This document shows positions 17,846 to 28,065 of a stretch of DNA of 64,000 nt, piece after piece. Numbering within the stretch: position 1 is the stretch's first letter; every line of letters starts with the position of its first letter. A program made the translations under genes and the position numbers. The stretch covers positions 3,782,001 to 3,846,000 of the forward strand of contig NZ_CP035758.1 in assembly GCF_004208415.1 (NCBI RefSeq). Reading direction: 5' to 3'. The DNA comes from Ktedonosporobacter rubrisoli (GTDB lineage Bacteria; Chloroflexota; Ktedonobacteria; Ktedonobacterales; Ktedonobacteraceae). The notes under the pieces are model-generated. The model saw nothing but the letters and a program-made list of their open reading frames with translations. It made no database searches and was not told where the DNA came from.

Positions 17846-18811
17846 TTATAATACTACTGTCACACGGCGTTGTTTGCCGCCCCGCAAAAAGCTAAGCGCC
17901 AATTTCTCTCCTACTTTATGGCGCCTTACAATCCGCTGCAAATCTCGTGGCTCTGTCACCGCTTCGCCATCAGCCGTAATGATAATATCCAGCCGCTTCA
18001 GCTCCGCCTGCTCTGCAGGGCTACCGGGCCGAATCTCCAACACTTCCATCCCAAACTGCTGGGTTAAACCAGAGCTATGGCGCTGGCTCTCCTCAAGACG
18101 CACACGCATACCGCCCACACCTACAGAGACGCCTCCTGGCGCAACTGTGCGCTTATGAGCAACACGAGCAATGACATCTTTTACGACATCGAGGGGAACC
18201 GAAAAACCAAGTCCCTGCGCCATGGGCATCATGGCAGTTGTAATCCCAATCACGCGCCCGGCGCTATCAACGAGAGGGCCGCCAGAATTGCCGGGATTGA
18301 TGGAGGTATCAGTCTGAATCAGCCTGGTCATTCTCCGTACACCCGGGGCTTCTAATGTACGATCCAACGCGCTAATTACGCCAGCGGTTACTGTCCAGTT
18401 CAAGCCATAGGGATTACCCACGGCGATTACCAGCTGCCCTACGCGCAAAGGGGTCCGCCCAAGTTCCGCCACCGGCAAATGATCAGCCCCGATCCTTAGA
18501 ATGGCCACATCCACTTCGGGATCGCTGCCTACAAGACCGGCATCAAACTTACGGCCATCGGCAAGGGTGACTTGAATATGCCCTGCATTCTCAACGACAT
18601 GGGCGTTAGTAAGAATTTGTCCATCAGAGGAGAAAATGAAACCAGAGCCCAGGCCGCCTCCAGATCTCGGCGGAGCACCATAATAGCCATAGCGTCTTCC
18701 CTCGCGCTCTACATCAATACGCACAACCGCCGGTCCAACGCGTTCAGCTGAAGTTGTCACAGCATGAGAATAGGCATCCAGTGCCTGCGCATCTTTCTCA
18801 TATGTACTCAT
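17846..18811 (-). CDS. HtrA/DegP-like serine protease (S1C) with PDZ domain
   Basis: The 321-residue protein has a trypsin-like domain with the catalytic triad visible as TNAHVV (H71), DVAIL (D101) and GNSGGPL (S176), followed by one PDZ domain at about 230-320 (GMEVLEIRPGSPAEQA, then DIITADGE-type strand). It should cleave or chaperone misfolded proteins. Unlike most HtrA proteins it has neither a signal peptide nor a transmembrane anchor at the N-terminus, so it appears cytoplasmic unless exported another way. No close operon partner is present. Confidence 0.9.
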   Translation of the reverse strand: MSTYEKDAQALDAYSHAVTTSAERVGPAVVRIDVEREGRRYGYYGAPPRSGGGLGSGFIFSSDGQILTNAHVVENAGHIQVTLADGRKFDAGLVGSDPEVDVAILRIGADHLPVAELGRTPLRVGQLVIAVGNPYGLNWTVTAGVISALDRTLEAPGVRRMTRLIQTDTSINPGNSGGPLVDSAGRVIGITTAMMPMAQGLGFSVPLDVVKDVIARVAHKRTVAPGGVSVGVGGMRVRLEESQRHSSGLTQQFGMEVLEIRPGSPAEQAELKRLDIIITADGEAVTEPRDLQRIVRRHKVGEKLALSFLRGGKQRRVTVVL

Positions 18812-18938
18812 AGTAGGTATCGTACCTTCTTGTGGAACCTATTCAGCGCATGCGTGCGAGGCTACGACTCAATAAGTTTGATATGTATTTTATCACATGC
18901 GTAAGGCAACTGTGTACTCGCAAGCACGTGCACGGCAC

Positions 18939-19859
18939 TCACAAAGGTGTTACTTGCGTGTAGGCGCGCTCATTCCTCCTCAGCTCAGGGATCGCTGTCT
19001 CCCCCCATACTGTGAGGTAATACCAGATACAGTTAAAATCCTCGGCCCTCATCTCATCCAGCGCGCTAAGGTATAAAACGTCTGCTTCTTCCTGGGTGGC
19101 GATACCAGCTTTCAACAATAACGGTTGTACCAATTTGAGGAAGACCATCATATCCTCATAAAAGCTCTGATGTCCCCTGGCTCCCGCAGAACAATCGACG
19201 GCAAAGGCTCTATGCTGGACGTTCTGGCAACCAGCGTTGCGTAAAAAGCGCCCCAGCATCGGTGTGATAGCAATATGTCGCCCATCTGGCGAAAACGCAT
19301 TTCCTCCCATATGGATGGCCTGCGTACATAAGCCGAATAGTTTCTCAGTCATGGGACTATTGCTGATAAACCATTCACAATCGGTCAGGCGAATAACGCC
19401 GCCTGGCCGTGTGATACGGACGCACTCTTGAATAAGCATTGGCCAGCTATTGAGGGATCTAAACATAAATGATGCGATCAGGCGTATATTCACCAGGTCA
19501 AAGGAATGCTCTTCAAACTCTAGCGGCTTCAAAATATCCATTACTTTGAAGTGAGCATTATTTAACTTATGTTGAGAGACCTGAAAACGCGCATAATCGA
19601 TCATTAACTGGCTGACGTCCACGCCTGTTACTTGTTTATCAGGATACTCGAAGGCTACCTCCAGAACCCATTCGCCCGGCCCACAAGCCAGATCGATGAT
19701 ATCCTGGAACAGGGCCGGCTCGGCCTGCTCAGCCAGTGGCCCTCCCATAACTTCAGTCAGCAGGCGCGCTTGTTTTGTTAGTCGCGCCATCTCAGATGCG
19801 CTTTCCGGGTCGGTAAAATAGGCAGTTTTATCGTGCGTATGATCTGGCAATATTGGCAT
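18939..19859 (-). CDS. Class I SAM-dependent methyltransferase
   Basis: The 306-residue protein has the SAM-binding motif I (IDLACGPGEWVLEVAFEYP at about 52-70) followed by VTGVDVS (acidic end of strand 2), FKVMDIL and a post-motif FDLVNIRLI. It probably methylates a small molecule or lipid; the substrate cannot be inferred. The C-terminal region (about 200-306) is helical and not catalytic in type. No neighbour gives a pathway. Confidence 0.85.
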   Translation of the reverse strand: MPILPDHTHDKTAYFTDPESASEMARLTKQARLLTEVMGGPLAEQAEPALFQDIIDLACGPGEWVLEVAFEYPDKQVTGVDVSQLMIDYARFQVSQHKLNNAHFKVMDILKPLEFEEHSFDLVNIRLIASFMFRSLNSWPMLIQECVRITRPGGVIRLTDCEWFISNSPMTEKLFGLCTQAIHMGGNAFSPDGRHIAITPMLGRFLRNAGCQNVQHRAFAVDCSAGARGHQSFYEDMMVFLKLVQPLLLKAGIATQEEADVLYLSALDEMRAEDFNCIWYYLTVWGETAIPELRRNERAYTQVTPL

Positions 19860-20276
19860 AGCACACCCTACTTTCTATCAGGAGAGAAGACTCCAGATGC
19901 GATGTAGAACTCTAAATATGTCCACTAAGCTCCTTATACTGATGCTTATGGAAACTTAATCCCAAGGTCCAGGTCTTCTTTTATAAAATCTATTTGTCAC
20001 CCCTATCATACAATCTCGGTTCAGGCATTTGCTCGTCAGGGGTAAGGCAAGCTATCGGAGGAGAGGACATTGATCCAAATGGAGCAAGCCGTTTGCGTGA
20101 TTTGCTAGTTTTTTCTTCGCTCAGCGTTATCCGTATGGTCCACAACGAGGAACATTTCCCATACATTGAAGCGAACACCTCTTCCCTGTTCTCCACCCAT
20201 CCGCTATACTTATGGGGTTGGGTGATTGCTGCGCTGGGTGATTGGGAAAATGAAACACACATAAACAGGCGGATCT
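19860..20276. other. Divergent intergenic region, no supported gene
   Basis: Frames of about 90-112 codons on both strands (19990-20332) overlap each other and have no family resemblance or ribosome-binding site. The region should hold the promoters of the leftward methyltransferase and the rightward MalT-like regulator, which I cannot place with confidence. Confidence 0.4.
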
Positions 20277-23200
20277 ATGTCGAAATCATCATTGCACATG
20301 CTCACCTGGTCAGAAGAACATCACTGCTATGACCTCACAACGAGAGGACATTTCCAACGCACTTTTGCTCCAGAAGATACACGAGAATGGCCGGCCTGGC
20401 TAGAAGAGCACACAGCGTTTGCGTTTGAGGGACAGACAGGCCATCTCAGCGTGATCAAAGAGGTCCGCGCGCGTGCAAGCTATTGGTATGCGTATCGCAG
20501 GCGAGCCGGGCGTACGCACAAGCGCTATCTGGGGCATAGTGATCAGCTTTCGTTTTCGCGCTTAGAAGAAACTGCTCTTATACTTACCAATCCTCACTCA
20601 TCTCGCCAGGTCCCACAGGCAGATTTCAAACCGGCACAACAGCGAGCTACCTTCCAACAGAAGGAACCAATGAAGCGAGCGCCTGTTGCGCCAGCTTTCG
20701 CTTCCATCCCACTACTCGCGCCCAAACTGCAACTTCCTCGGCTTCCAGCCTTGCTCGTTGAACGCCCACGCTTGCTCCTGCTGCTTGAGAGGGGACAGAA
20801 ACAGAAACTTACTCTTGTCCAGGCCCCTGCCGGCTCAGGAAAAACGACGCTGGTCCGGCAATGGCTTGCCTCTCGTCAAAGGCCGGCCGAAGCTTCCCAA
20901 AGCATGACTGAACCAGTAGCCTGGATCTCGCTTGATCGCGGCGATAATGATCCGGTGCGTTTCTGGTCTACTATGATTACTGCCTGCCAGACCATCTATC
21001 CATTCGTCGGAAAGGAAGCACTCTCGCTCCTTTTCCAACCTTTTCGGTTGTCTTTTTCACCATCACCGCTGCAGACAGCGTTAACCTCCTTGCTCAATGA
21101 TCTGGCCAGTGAAAGCTCGGCTGGGATACTGATTCTGGAGGACTATCACCTTATCGAGCATCCTCGTCTCCATGAGGCACTTGCTTTTTTCATCGAGCAT
21201 CTGCCCACTTCTCTGCATCTGCTCATCCTGACTCGCAATGAACCGCCTCTTCCGCTCATGCGTTGGCGCGCCCGAGGAGAGGTACTAGATATACAAGGTG
21301 GTCACCTGCGTTTCTCTGTTGAGGAGACCGCCCTTTTTCTGCAACAAGTTCTCCTAAAGCCTCTTTCGCAAGAAGTTGTGCGCATGTTGCACGCCCATCT
21401 TGAAGGTTGGGCAGCCGGACTACGCCTGCTCACCTTGAGCATACAAGGTCAAGAGACACCGCAGAGGGTTGAGAGCACCCTCGCACAGCTGAGCATGGGA
21501 TCTCCCTTTGACCACGCTCATCGGCCCATCCAGGAATATTTCCTGAGCGAAGTCTTCAATGCGCAATCAGAGCCACTTCAACTCTTTTTGCTCCAGACCA
21601 GCATCCTCGGCCATTTCACCGGTTCCCTTTGCGATGTGGTGACTGGAAGGACGGATAGTACGGCATGGCTAGCACAGGCCCAGCGTTCCGGCTTCTTTCT
21701 GGAAGCGACGGAGAGCACAGGCCAGTGGTATCGCTATCACGCCCTTTTCGCCGAGATCTTGAGGGCCGAAGCAATCCGTCGTCTGGGCAAAGACGCGCTG
21801 TGCCATCTCTCGGCAAAGGCTTCACGCTGGTATGAAGCACATGGAATGCTAGTGGAAGCCATTGAATCTGCTCTTGCGGCTCGGAAGTTCGAGCGCGTCG
21901 CTCTTCTCATCGAGAAACTCAATGAGCACGTTTATTTCTCCGAGCACCATACCATGCAGCGCTGGCTAGAACAGCTTCCTATTTCCCTGTTACATACCCA
22001 TCCTGCTCTGTGTTTTCTCTTCGCTCAGGCGAAATTCTTCTCCGAAGAAGGAAAGGGCTCCATCTGGAGACTTGAGCCGGTCGATGATCTTCTTCAGATG
22101 GCCGAAGAGGGATGGCGAGAGTGTGGGGATATGTTTCAGCTTGGCATCCTTTCTGCCTTTCGTGCCACATTTACTATAGTTCATGGTTTGATCGCCAGGG
22201 CAGTTGTCTACGCCCGCCAGGCACTCCAACTGTTGCCCCCGGCAGCGGAACGACCATATGCTTCCCCTAACCGCCAACCACCTGAGTGGATCGAATGGCA
22301 CTGCGGCTGCCTGATTACGCTGGGGATGGAAGCTATGCAAGCAGGGCTTTTTAATACAGCCCATCACCATGTGCTTGAGGCATATACTCTCAGTCAGGGC
22401 AGCGAGGATCGCGTCTTTGCCCGCGTCAGCGGAAATTTACTTGGCGATATCTGCCTTGAAATGGGTGAGTTCCATCAGGCAAGCTCCTACTACCAGCGGG
22501 CGCTTGCTGAAAGTCCTATACTCGATGAGAGCGGTGATGATCTTCTTCGTGCGGGTTCCATCTCCGGGTTGCTCCATCTCGCTTATGAACGCAACAAACT
22601 GGATCAAGCAGAGCAGTTAATCCGCGAAGCATCTCTCCACAACTACAGAGGCAACTTCTTGTATGGAGAAGGATATGCCCATATGAAGGTAGAACTTTTC
22701 AGGCTCCTGGTACTCTCTACCCGTGGCGAGGCAGATAAGGTGCAAGCTTCACTTTCTGCACTCCAGGTGCAGCTTCGCACTTTTCCTGATACGCATCCAC
22801 TCCTCCTGGATGTCCTTATCTGGCAAACACGTTTACAGATCAGAGCTGGCGATCTTTCCGGGGCTTCACGCACGCTGAACATGCTCATGTGCCAGGAGCA
22901 AGAGCTGTCTCAGGCACAACAGAACACGATGCACCTGCTACAGGCTCGCCTGCTCCTGGCAAGGGGGGAAACGGCAGCCGCATTACCTTTGCTTGCACAA
23001 CTCCTAGCCTCAGCACAACATGGGAAACATCTCTATCGAGCTCTGGAAATTCGGCTTCTCATTGCGCTCGCTCATATCGCTCACAAGCAGGAACATGAGG
23101 CTCGCCAACAGCTTTATGAAGTTCTCTCACAGGCGCGCCACGAGGGATTCCTGCGCCTCTTCCTGGATGAAGGAGAGCCTTTAGCTGCCCTTCTGCGCGC

Positions 23201-23513
23201 TATTGTCCCATCTTTCACTGAGAAACCTCTGCGCTCCTACACGCTCCAGATTTTGCACGCCTTTCCTGCCTGGCAGGCTTCCCATTCTGCAAACCAAAAT
23301 ATGGTTGAAAGCTCGCTGCTGGAACCGCTTTCAGCACAGGAACAGCGCGTGCTCACCTTACTGGTCGCCGGACGCAGCAACCCGGAAATCGCCCAAACCC
23401 TGATCATCTCTGTCAATACTGTCAAAGGGCACGTGAAAAACCTCTATCGCAAGCTGGGGGTGACGAATCGTGTGGAGGCCAGTGAGGTTGCTCGACGCGA
23501 GCAGCTACTCTAG
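20277..23513 (+). CDS. MalT-like LuxR-family ATP-dependent regulator (LAL type) with extra N-terminal domain
   Basis: The 1078-residue protein has an unusual N-terminal module of about 110 residues with an Arg/Tyr-rich core (VRARASYWYAYRRRAGRTHK). A STAND-type ATPase follows, with Walker A APAGSGKTTLV (GSGKT at 186-190) and ILILEDYHLI as Walker B. A long helical, TPR-like sensor region spans about 550-990, and a LuxR helix-turn-helix lies at the end (LSAQEQRVLTLLVAGRSNPE, then NTVKGHVKNLYRKLGV). MalT-type proteins oligomerise with ATP and an inducer to activate transcription. The gene lies 259 bases upstream of, and on the same strand as, a flavin monooxygenase that is a plausible target. The inducer is unknown. 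Confidence 0.92.
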   Translation: MSKSSLHMLTWSEEHHCYDLTTRGHFQRTFAPEDTREWPAWLEEHTAFAFEGQTGHLSVIKEVRARASYWYAYRRRAGRTHKRYLGHSDQLSFSRLEETALILTNPHSSRQVPQADFKPAQQRATFQQKEPMKRAPVAPAFASIPLLAPKLQLPRLPALLVERPRLLLLLERGQKQKLTLVQAPAGSGKTTLVRQWLASRQRPAEASQSMTEPVAWISLDRGDNDPVRFWSTMITACQTIYPFVGKEALSLLFQPFRLSFSPSPLQTALTSLLNDLASESSAGILILEDYHLIEHPRLHEALAFFIEHLPTSLHLLILTRNEPPLPLMRWRARGEVLDIQGGHLRFSVEETALFLQQVLLKPLSQEVVRMLHAHLEGWAAGLRLLTLSIQGQETPQRVESTLAQLSMGSPFDHAHRPIQEYFLSEVFNAQSEPLQLFLLQTSILGHFTGSLCDVVTGRTDSTAWLAQAQRSGFFLEATESTGQWYRYHALFAEILRAEAIRRLGKDALCHLSAKASRWYEAHGMLVEAIESALAARKFERVALLIEKLNEHVYFSEHHTMQRWLEQLPISLLHTHPALCFLFAQAKFFSEEGKGSIWRLEPVDDLLQMAEEGWRECGDMFQLGILSAFRATFTIVHGLIARAVVYARQALQLLPPAAERPYASPNRQPPEWIEWHCGCLITLGMEAMQAGLFNTAHHHVLEAYTLSQGSEDRVFARVSGNLLGDICLEMGEFHQASSYYQRALAESPILDESGDDLLRAGSISGLLHLAYERNKLDQAEQLIREASLHNYRGNFLYGEGYAHMKVELFRLLVLSTRGEADKVQASLSALQVQLRTFPDTHPLLLDVLIWQTRLQIRAGDLSGASRTLNMLMCQEQELSQAQQNTMHLLQARLLLARGETAAALPLLAQLLASAQHGKHLYRALEIRLLIALAHIAHKQEHEARQQLYEVLSQARHEGFLRLFLDEGEPLAALLRAIVPSFTEKPLRSYTLQILHAFPAWQASHSANQNMVESSLLEPLSAQEQRVLTLLVAGRSNPEIAQTLIISVNTVKGHVKNLYRKLGVTNRVEASEVARREQLL

Positions 23514-23772
23514 CATTACTCTATAACCATCCACCCAACCCCCCGATTGGGTCGCGCATTCTCATCCATGTATTGGCTATACTCAACGCAGTATATGGAT
23601 GCCAACCTTCCAAACACATCTACACAGGCATTACGAGTTGAAAAGGCCATTTTGATCTTTTCGCTCTTGAATTTTTGTCGCGCCTATTGCGTTTAACTAT
23701 GCCATCCATACATCCATTTACCCAAAGTAATGACGCTCATGAAAAAACAAAAAGAAGCGAAAGGCAAAGATC

Positions 23773-25023
23773 ATGCAAAAAGATCTCTCTATCAACAATA
23801 AACATATTCTCATTTCAGGTGCAAGCATCGCTGGACCCGCACTTGCATGCTGTCTAAGGCGATATGGTTTCCAGCCCACTGTAGTAGAGCGAACTAAGCA
23901 ATTGCGTGAGGGCGGCTACAAAGTTGACATTCGAGGGGCAGCGGTTGAGGTAGCCAGGCGGATGGGAATAATTGACGATATCCGACGAAAGAGCACCAAC
24001 ATGCGAAGTGCAACGTATGTTACCAGTGACAATAAGCCAATTGTTACCATGCCTGCTGACTTCATGAATGGGCGCGTTGATGGTGAAGATGAGATCATGC
24101 GTGGTGATCTGGCATGTATCCTCTACGAGCAAACGAGGCAGGAGGTCGAATATCTCTTCGGCGATTCCATTACCTCTCTTGTGCAGAATGATGATGGGGT
24201 GAAGGTCACCTTTGAGCGAGGAGAGCCACGCACCTTTGACCTGGTGATAGGTGCTGATGGGCTACACTCGAATGTACGCCGACTTTCCTTAGGGGATGAC
24301 TCGTCTTTCATCCATCACCTGGGTGGATATATCTCCATCTTCACCATTCCCAACTTTCTTCATCTCGACCACCAGGAACTCTACTACAGCACTCCAGGAA
24401 AGCTCGTGAGCATCTATAGCACAGGAAAGAACACCAGGGCAACGTGTCTTTTTTTCTTCACTTCGCCGCCACTGCCCTACGACTACCGCGATAGCATGCA
24501 ACAGAAGAAGCTTCTCGCCAACAGATTTGCCGGAGATGGATGGCATATCCCACGGCTGCTTCAGTTCATGGGGGATGCGCCGGACTTCTACTTTGATTCG
24601 ACAAGTATGATCCAGATGGATCACTGGTCAGCCGGGCGAGTCGCGCTGCTTGGAGATGCTGCTTACTGCGCCTCGCCTGCCTCCGGTCAAGGCACAGGTC
24701 TGGCTCTGGTGGGCGCCTATGTACTGGCTGGAGAGCTTCACGCCGCAGCTGGAGATTATCAACAAGCATTTGCCCGCTACGAAAGCGTGATGCGCGAATA
24801 CGTCAAGGTGAACCAGGAGTTTGCAACCGTGGCTGTCAAGTACTTCACACCGCAGACCCAAATACAGCTCTGGTTTCGCAATCTTATGTTGCGGGTGCTG
24901 CCATATGTGCCATGGAAGAACCTCATTACCGGAAAGATTATGCAAGATCTTCAACGGGCGGTCAATGCTATCACGCTTCCAGACTACGAAAGGGAATGCA
25001 CAGAGACTAACCAATCGGTATGA
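23773..25023 (+). CDS. FAD-dependent monooxygenase (PHBH/TetX-like)
   Basis: The 416-residue protein has the three flavoprotein hydroxylase signatures: an N-terminal dinucleotide fold (ILISGASIAGPALA, GxGxxG variant), DLVIGADGLHSNVR (the DG motif) and GRVALLGDAAYCASPASGQG (the GD motif contacting the FAD ribityl chain). Such single-component enzymes hydroxylate aromatic, polyketide or antibiotic substrates with NAD(P)H and oxygen. TetX-like inactivation of a drug is possible but not shown. It follows the MalT-like regulator gene and probably has its own promoter in the 259-base gap. Confidence 0.87.
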   Translation: MQKDLSINNKHILISGASIAGPALACCLRRYGFQPTVVERTKQLREGGYKVDIRGAAVEVARRMGIIDDIRRKSTNMRSATYVTSDNKPIVTMPADFMNGRVDGEDEIMRGDLACILYEQTRQEVEYLFGDSITSLVQNDDGVKVTFERGEPRTFDLVIGADGLHSNVRRLSLGDDSSFIHHLGGYISIFTIPNFLHLDHQELYYSTPGKLVSIYSTGKNTRATCLFFFTSPPLPYDYRDSMQQKKLLANRFAGDGWHIPRLLQFMGDAPDFYFDSTSMIQMDHWSAGRVALLGDAAYCASPASGQGTGLALVGAYVLAGELHAAAGDYQQAFARYESVMREYVKVNQEFATVAVKYFTPQTQIQLWFRNLMLRVLPYVPWKNLITGKIMQDLQRAVNAITLPDYERECTETNQSV

Positions 25024-25830
25024 GTCTCTTCTCTCGTCCTCCAGAAAGCCCCGAAGAAGACAGAACCCCGACGAAAAAGAAGGGCTTTCATCTTCTGCCC
25101 ACCACCTTGTTGCACTGAACCAGGGAATGAATAGAAACGATACTTACAGCTGCGTCACGCTCTGGCGCAGCTTTTCTGCTGTTGGCCAGTCGAGGTCAAG
25201 CTTGCCCCGCTTCATGGGGCACTCATATAGTATATATCTACAGCGCTCTTGCCACGCTGTGAGAGAGCGCTGTTGCTTGATAAGCAGGCCCTCACGTTCT
25301 TAGCCTGAAAGGGCTTGAGCCCACCGCACGCCACGGGGATCGATCACCAGCGGCGCGGCGCTTCTCGGGTTTTCACCCCTTGCTTGATGCAAATTGTCTT
25401 CATCTCGTGTAGAATAGATGTGTAATGAAGGCCGGGACAAGGGATGGCGCTCCTCCGGCTGCTCATGTGGCTAAGGAAACGCTTCAACGCTCTCTCGAAA
25501 CATAGAAAGGGGAAAGTGGTGGACAAGGCAACCATCCCATGACGAAGAAAAACCCTCATCAGCTTCTCCCTCTGCAGAAAATCCTACCCTCACAAGAAAG
25601 GTCTTAGCTCTTCTACAAAACTTATATATACAGAACAAAAATCGAGGAGACATATCAGATCATGTTTCTGGAAGTCCTTTTCTTCCCACTTTCAAATGTA
25701 TGATTCCTGAAATATATTGTTTAGTTGGTAACCAGACTGTACACTATCAGCGAATATATGATATATGATACCAAGTACATATCTACCTTGTAGCTAAGCA
25801 CCAGCTTGAAGACAAGGTTTGTCTTCTCAG
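25024..25830. other. Long intergenic region with inverted repeats, no supported gene
   Basis: About 800 bases carry no credible gene. A perfect 8-bp inverted repeat (25044-25051 and 25082-25089) with a 30-base loop follows the monooxygenase stop and could end its transcript. A second perfect inverted repeat of 9 bp (ACAGCGCTC at 25240-25248, GAGCGCTGT at 25265-25273) and a 5-bp one at 25204-25220 lie further on without U-tracts. Small frames on the minus strand at 25344-25653 show no family features. The stretch may be relic sequence. AT-rich DNA at 25690-25800 should contain the promoter of the histidine kinase. Confidence 0.4.
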
Positions 25831-27972
25831 ATGATGCAACTGTTAGCAACATCGAAGAAGGAGCTATTGTTGGTCAACCAGGCAAACAAACCAAATTATC
25901 ATTACGCAAATGTAATGATTGAGCATATGCCCATCGGCATCGCCATTTATGATGCCCAGGAGTTTCGTTTGCTGGAGGCAAATGCTCTCTTCCTGGCAAG
26001 CCTGAATACCTTTCTTGATCTTCACTGGCACAATGAACAGATCATCGGGCGCTCCATTACAGAGTTTGGTTCATGGCTATTCCCGCTTGGCATTAGCGAT
26101 ATTTTTTACTCAGTCGCGGAAACAGGCCAACCCTACCGCGCAGAAGAAATGGCCGCATACACCATTCAGGGCCAGCTCACTTTCTGGAACTGGACTTTGG
26201 ATTGCATACGCGATTCTGCTGGAAGCGTTAGCCATGTAGTGCAAACGCTTATTGAGGTCACAACTCAGGTTCAAGCTCGCCAATCCTACCTCGCCACTGA
26301 GGCTGATAGCCCTGCTGAAGCAGAGCGCAAGCGCCTGGAAGTCATCGAGATCGTTGAGCGTAGCGTCCGCGAATTGATGGATACGCAACGTATTGGCGCC
26401 ATCGCAATCGATGCTATTCAAACGTACTTCCATCCTGACTTTATTAGCCTGCATACTGCCGACAACGATCAACGCATGTACCACCTTCTATGCGTACATG
26501 TCCCTCCGGATAGCAAACAAATCGTTAGTAGTTTACAACAGGTTCCCTTTACGAGTTCCCTCCTCCTCGCCCAGACAGCCCAACATCGCCAGCCGCTTTT
26601 CCTCGCTGATCTCCAAGCTGCAGTGAAGGTGGGCCGCATAGATCAGCAACATCCGCTGATCAAGAAGAAGATGCGCGGTTTCATCTGCACACCTCTCTGG
26701 TTCGGCGATCAGCTTGAAGGAGTTTTAACTGCAGCATTTAGCCAGGTCATTCAACCAACGGGGCCCGAGATGCGTACTTTCCTGAGTATCGGCACTCACA
26801 TCGCTGCGGCCCTGGCTCAAGCTCGTCTGCATGTAGACATACAGAACAGGCAGATGCGCTTACATAGTGTCCTTGACCAATTGCCCGAAGGAATTATTAT
26901 TGCTGAAATCGTTAGCGGGTCCATTGATTATGCGAATCCTGCGGCTGGCCGTCTCCTACGGCTTCCCTTGCCTCAGCTGATTGGAACACCCGTCCATCGT
27001 TTTGCCCAGAGCTATGCTTCCAGCTCCCAGGCCGGCATTGAGTTCCCAACTATCTCCTGGAACTTCTTCCTGATTCAGGCCCTCAGCGGCGAGACCGTAC
27101 GCAGCAAGGAAACTACTATTATTCACTCCGATGGTAGCCAGGTCTCGATGCTGGTTTCGGCAGCGCCCTTATATACAAGTTATGATGGAAATCAGGTAAT
27201 GACTGGGGCAGTCATGGTTTTCCAGGATATCACGGCTCAGAAAAGCATTGAGCAACACAAAAATGAGTTCCTTTCTATCGCCAACCATGAACTACGGACA
27301 CCTATCACCATCATCCAGGGCTTTGCCGAGCTCTTAAAGCTAGAAGAAACAAATACAGCCCTGAATGACTTTACACGCTCTGCGCTCGCCCACATCATTG
27401 ATCAGAGCGAGCACCTTGCTCGCCTTATTAAAGCTATGCTTGATGTTTCCAGGATCGAGCACGAACAATTCGAGCTCAAACTGGCAACGCACGATCTGCT
27501 GCCCATCATAACCCATATCGTGAAAAGCCAGGCTATTATGTTGAAATACCATCACATTCATCTGCGACTGGAAGGTCTGCAGGAAACTGCTACGCTTATC
27601 GGGACCTTCGACAAAGAGCGCGTTGTACAGGTCATCAATAATCTTATCAATAATGCTATCAAATATAGCCCTGAAGGTGGAGAGATTGAGGTAGGCTTAC
27701 AGGCTATCGCGGAGGTCCGGCACCCGGATAGATACCGGGAGGTGCTGATCTGGGTCAAGGATCAGGGAATTGGCATCGCTCCGGATGAAATACCCCACAT
27801 TTTTGAGCGCTTTCATCGCGCCCGTACGCTTGATCGCTCTTTTAGCGGCTTTGGTATCGGACTCTATATTGTCAAAGAGATTATTACCCGCCATAGCGGC
27901 CGCGTTTGGGTTGAGAGCACCGTAGGAGTAGGCTCTACGTTCTACATCCGCTTCCCACTTAAAATATACTGA
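25831..27972 (+). CDS. Soluble PAS-GAF-PAS sensor histidine kinase
   Basis: The protein of about 713 residues has an N-terminal PAS-like domain (about 25-150), a GAF domain (about 170-335), a second PAS domain (about 345-470) and a HisKA/HATPase_c transmitter. The H-box is ANHELRTPI with the phosphoacceptor at about H486. The N-box NNLINNAIKYSPEGG, the G1 box DQGIGIAPDE and GIGLYIVKEI are all intact. There is no transmembrane helix, so it senses a cytoplasmic signal. The frame opens at a TTG (25819), but ATG at 25831 or 25834 is more likely. No ribosome-binding site is close. No response regulator is adjacent, so the partner is unlinked. Confidence 0.88.
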   Translation: MMQLLATSKKELLLVNQANKPNYHYANVMIEHMPIGIAIYDAQEFRLLEANALFLASLNTFLDLHWHNEQIIGRSITEFGSWLFPLGISDIFYSVAETGQPYRAEEMAAYTIQGQLTFWNWTLDCIRDSAGSVSHVVQTLIEVTTQVQARQSYLATEADSPAEAERKRLEVIEIVERSVRELMDTQRIGAIAIDAIQTYFHPDFISLHTADNDQRMYHLLCVHVPPDSKQIVSSLQQVPFTSSLLLAQTAQHRQPLFLADLQAAVKVGRIDQQHPLIKKKMRGFICTPLWFGDQLEGVLTAAFSQVIQPTGPEMRTFLSIGTHIAAALAQARLHVDIQNRQMRLHSVLDQLPEGIIIAEIVSGSIDYANPAAGRLLRLPLPQLIGTPVHRFAQSYASSSQAGIEFPTISWNFFLIQALSGETVRSKETTIIHSDGSQVSMLVSAAPLYTSYDGNQVMTGAVMVFQDITAQKSIEQHKNEFLSIANHELRTPITIIQGFAELLKLEETNTALNDFTRSALAHIIDQSEHLARLIKAMLDVSRIEHEQFELKLATHDLLPIITHIVKSQAIMLKYHHIHLRLEGLQETATLIGTFDKERVVQVINNLINNAIKYSPEGGEIEVGLQAIAEVRHPDRYREVLIWVKDQGIGIAPDEIPHIFERFHRARTLDRSFSGFGIGLYIVKEIITRHSGRVWVESTVGVGSTFYIRFPLKIY

Positions 27973-28065
27973 TTCGCTTACATCGCTCTTCTCAACAGAC
28001 AAGCTGCCGGCACTATTGCTATGCCAACAGCTCGCCAGGTATGCTGGTCTCAAATAAGCCTGAGA

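Noticed and set aside
19990..20332. Overlapping frames on both strands upstream of the MalT-like gene
   Set aside because: Neither has a ribosome-binding site or recognisable domain; both probably arise by chance in a gene-free region.
24821..25303. 160-codon plus-strand frame overlapping the FAD monooxygenase end
   Set aside because: It overlaps a well-supported gene for 200 bases and has no features in the rest.
25344..25653. Possible transposase fragment on the minus strand
   Set aside because: No DDE, Y1 or HTH motif could be recognised, and no terminal repeats flank it.
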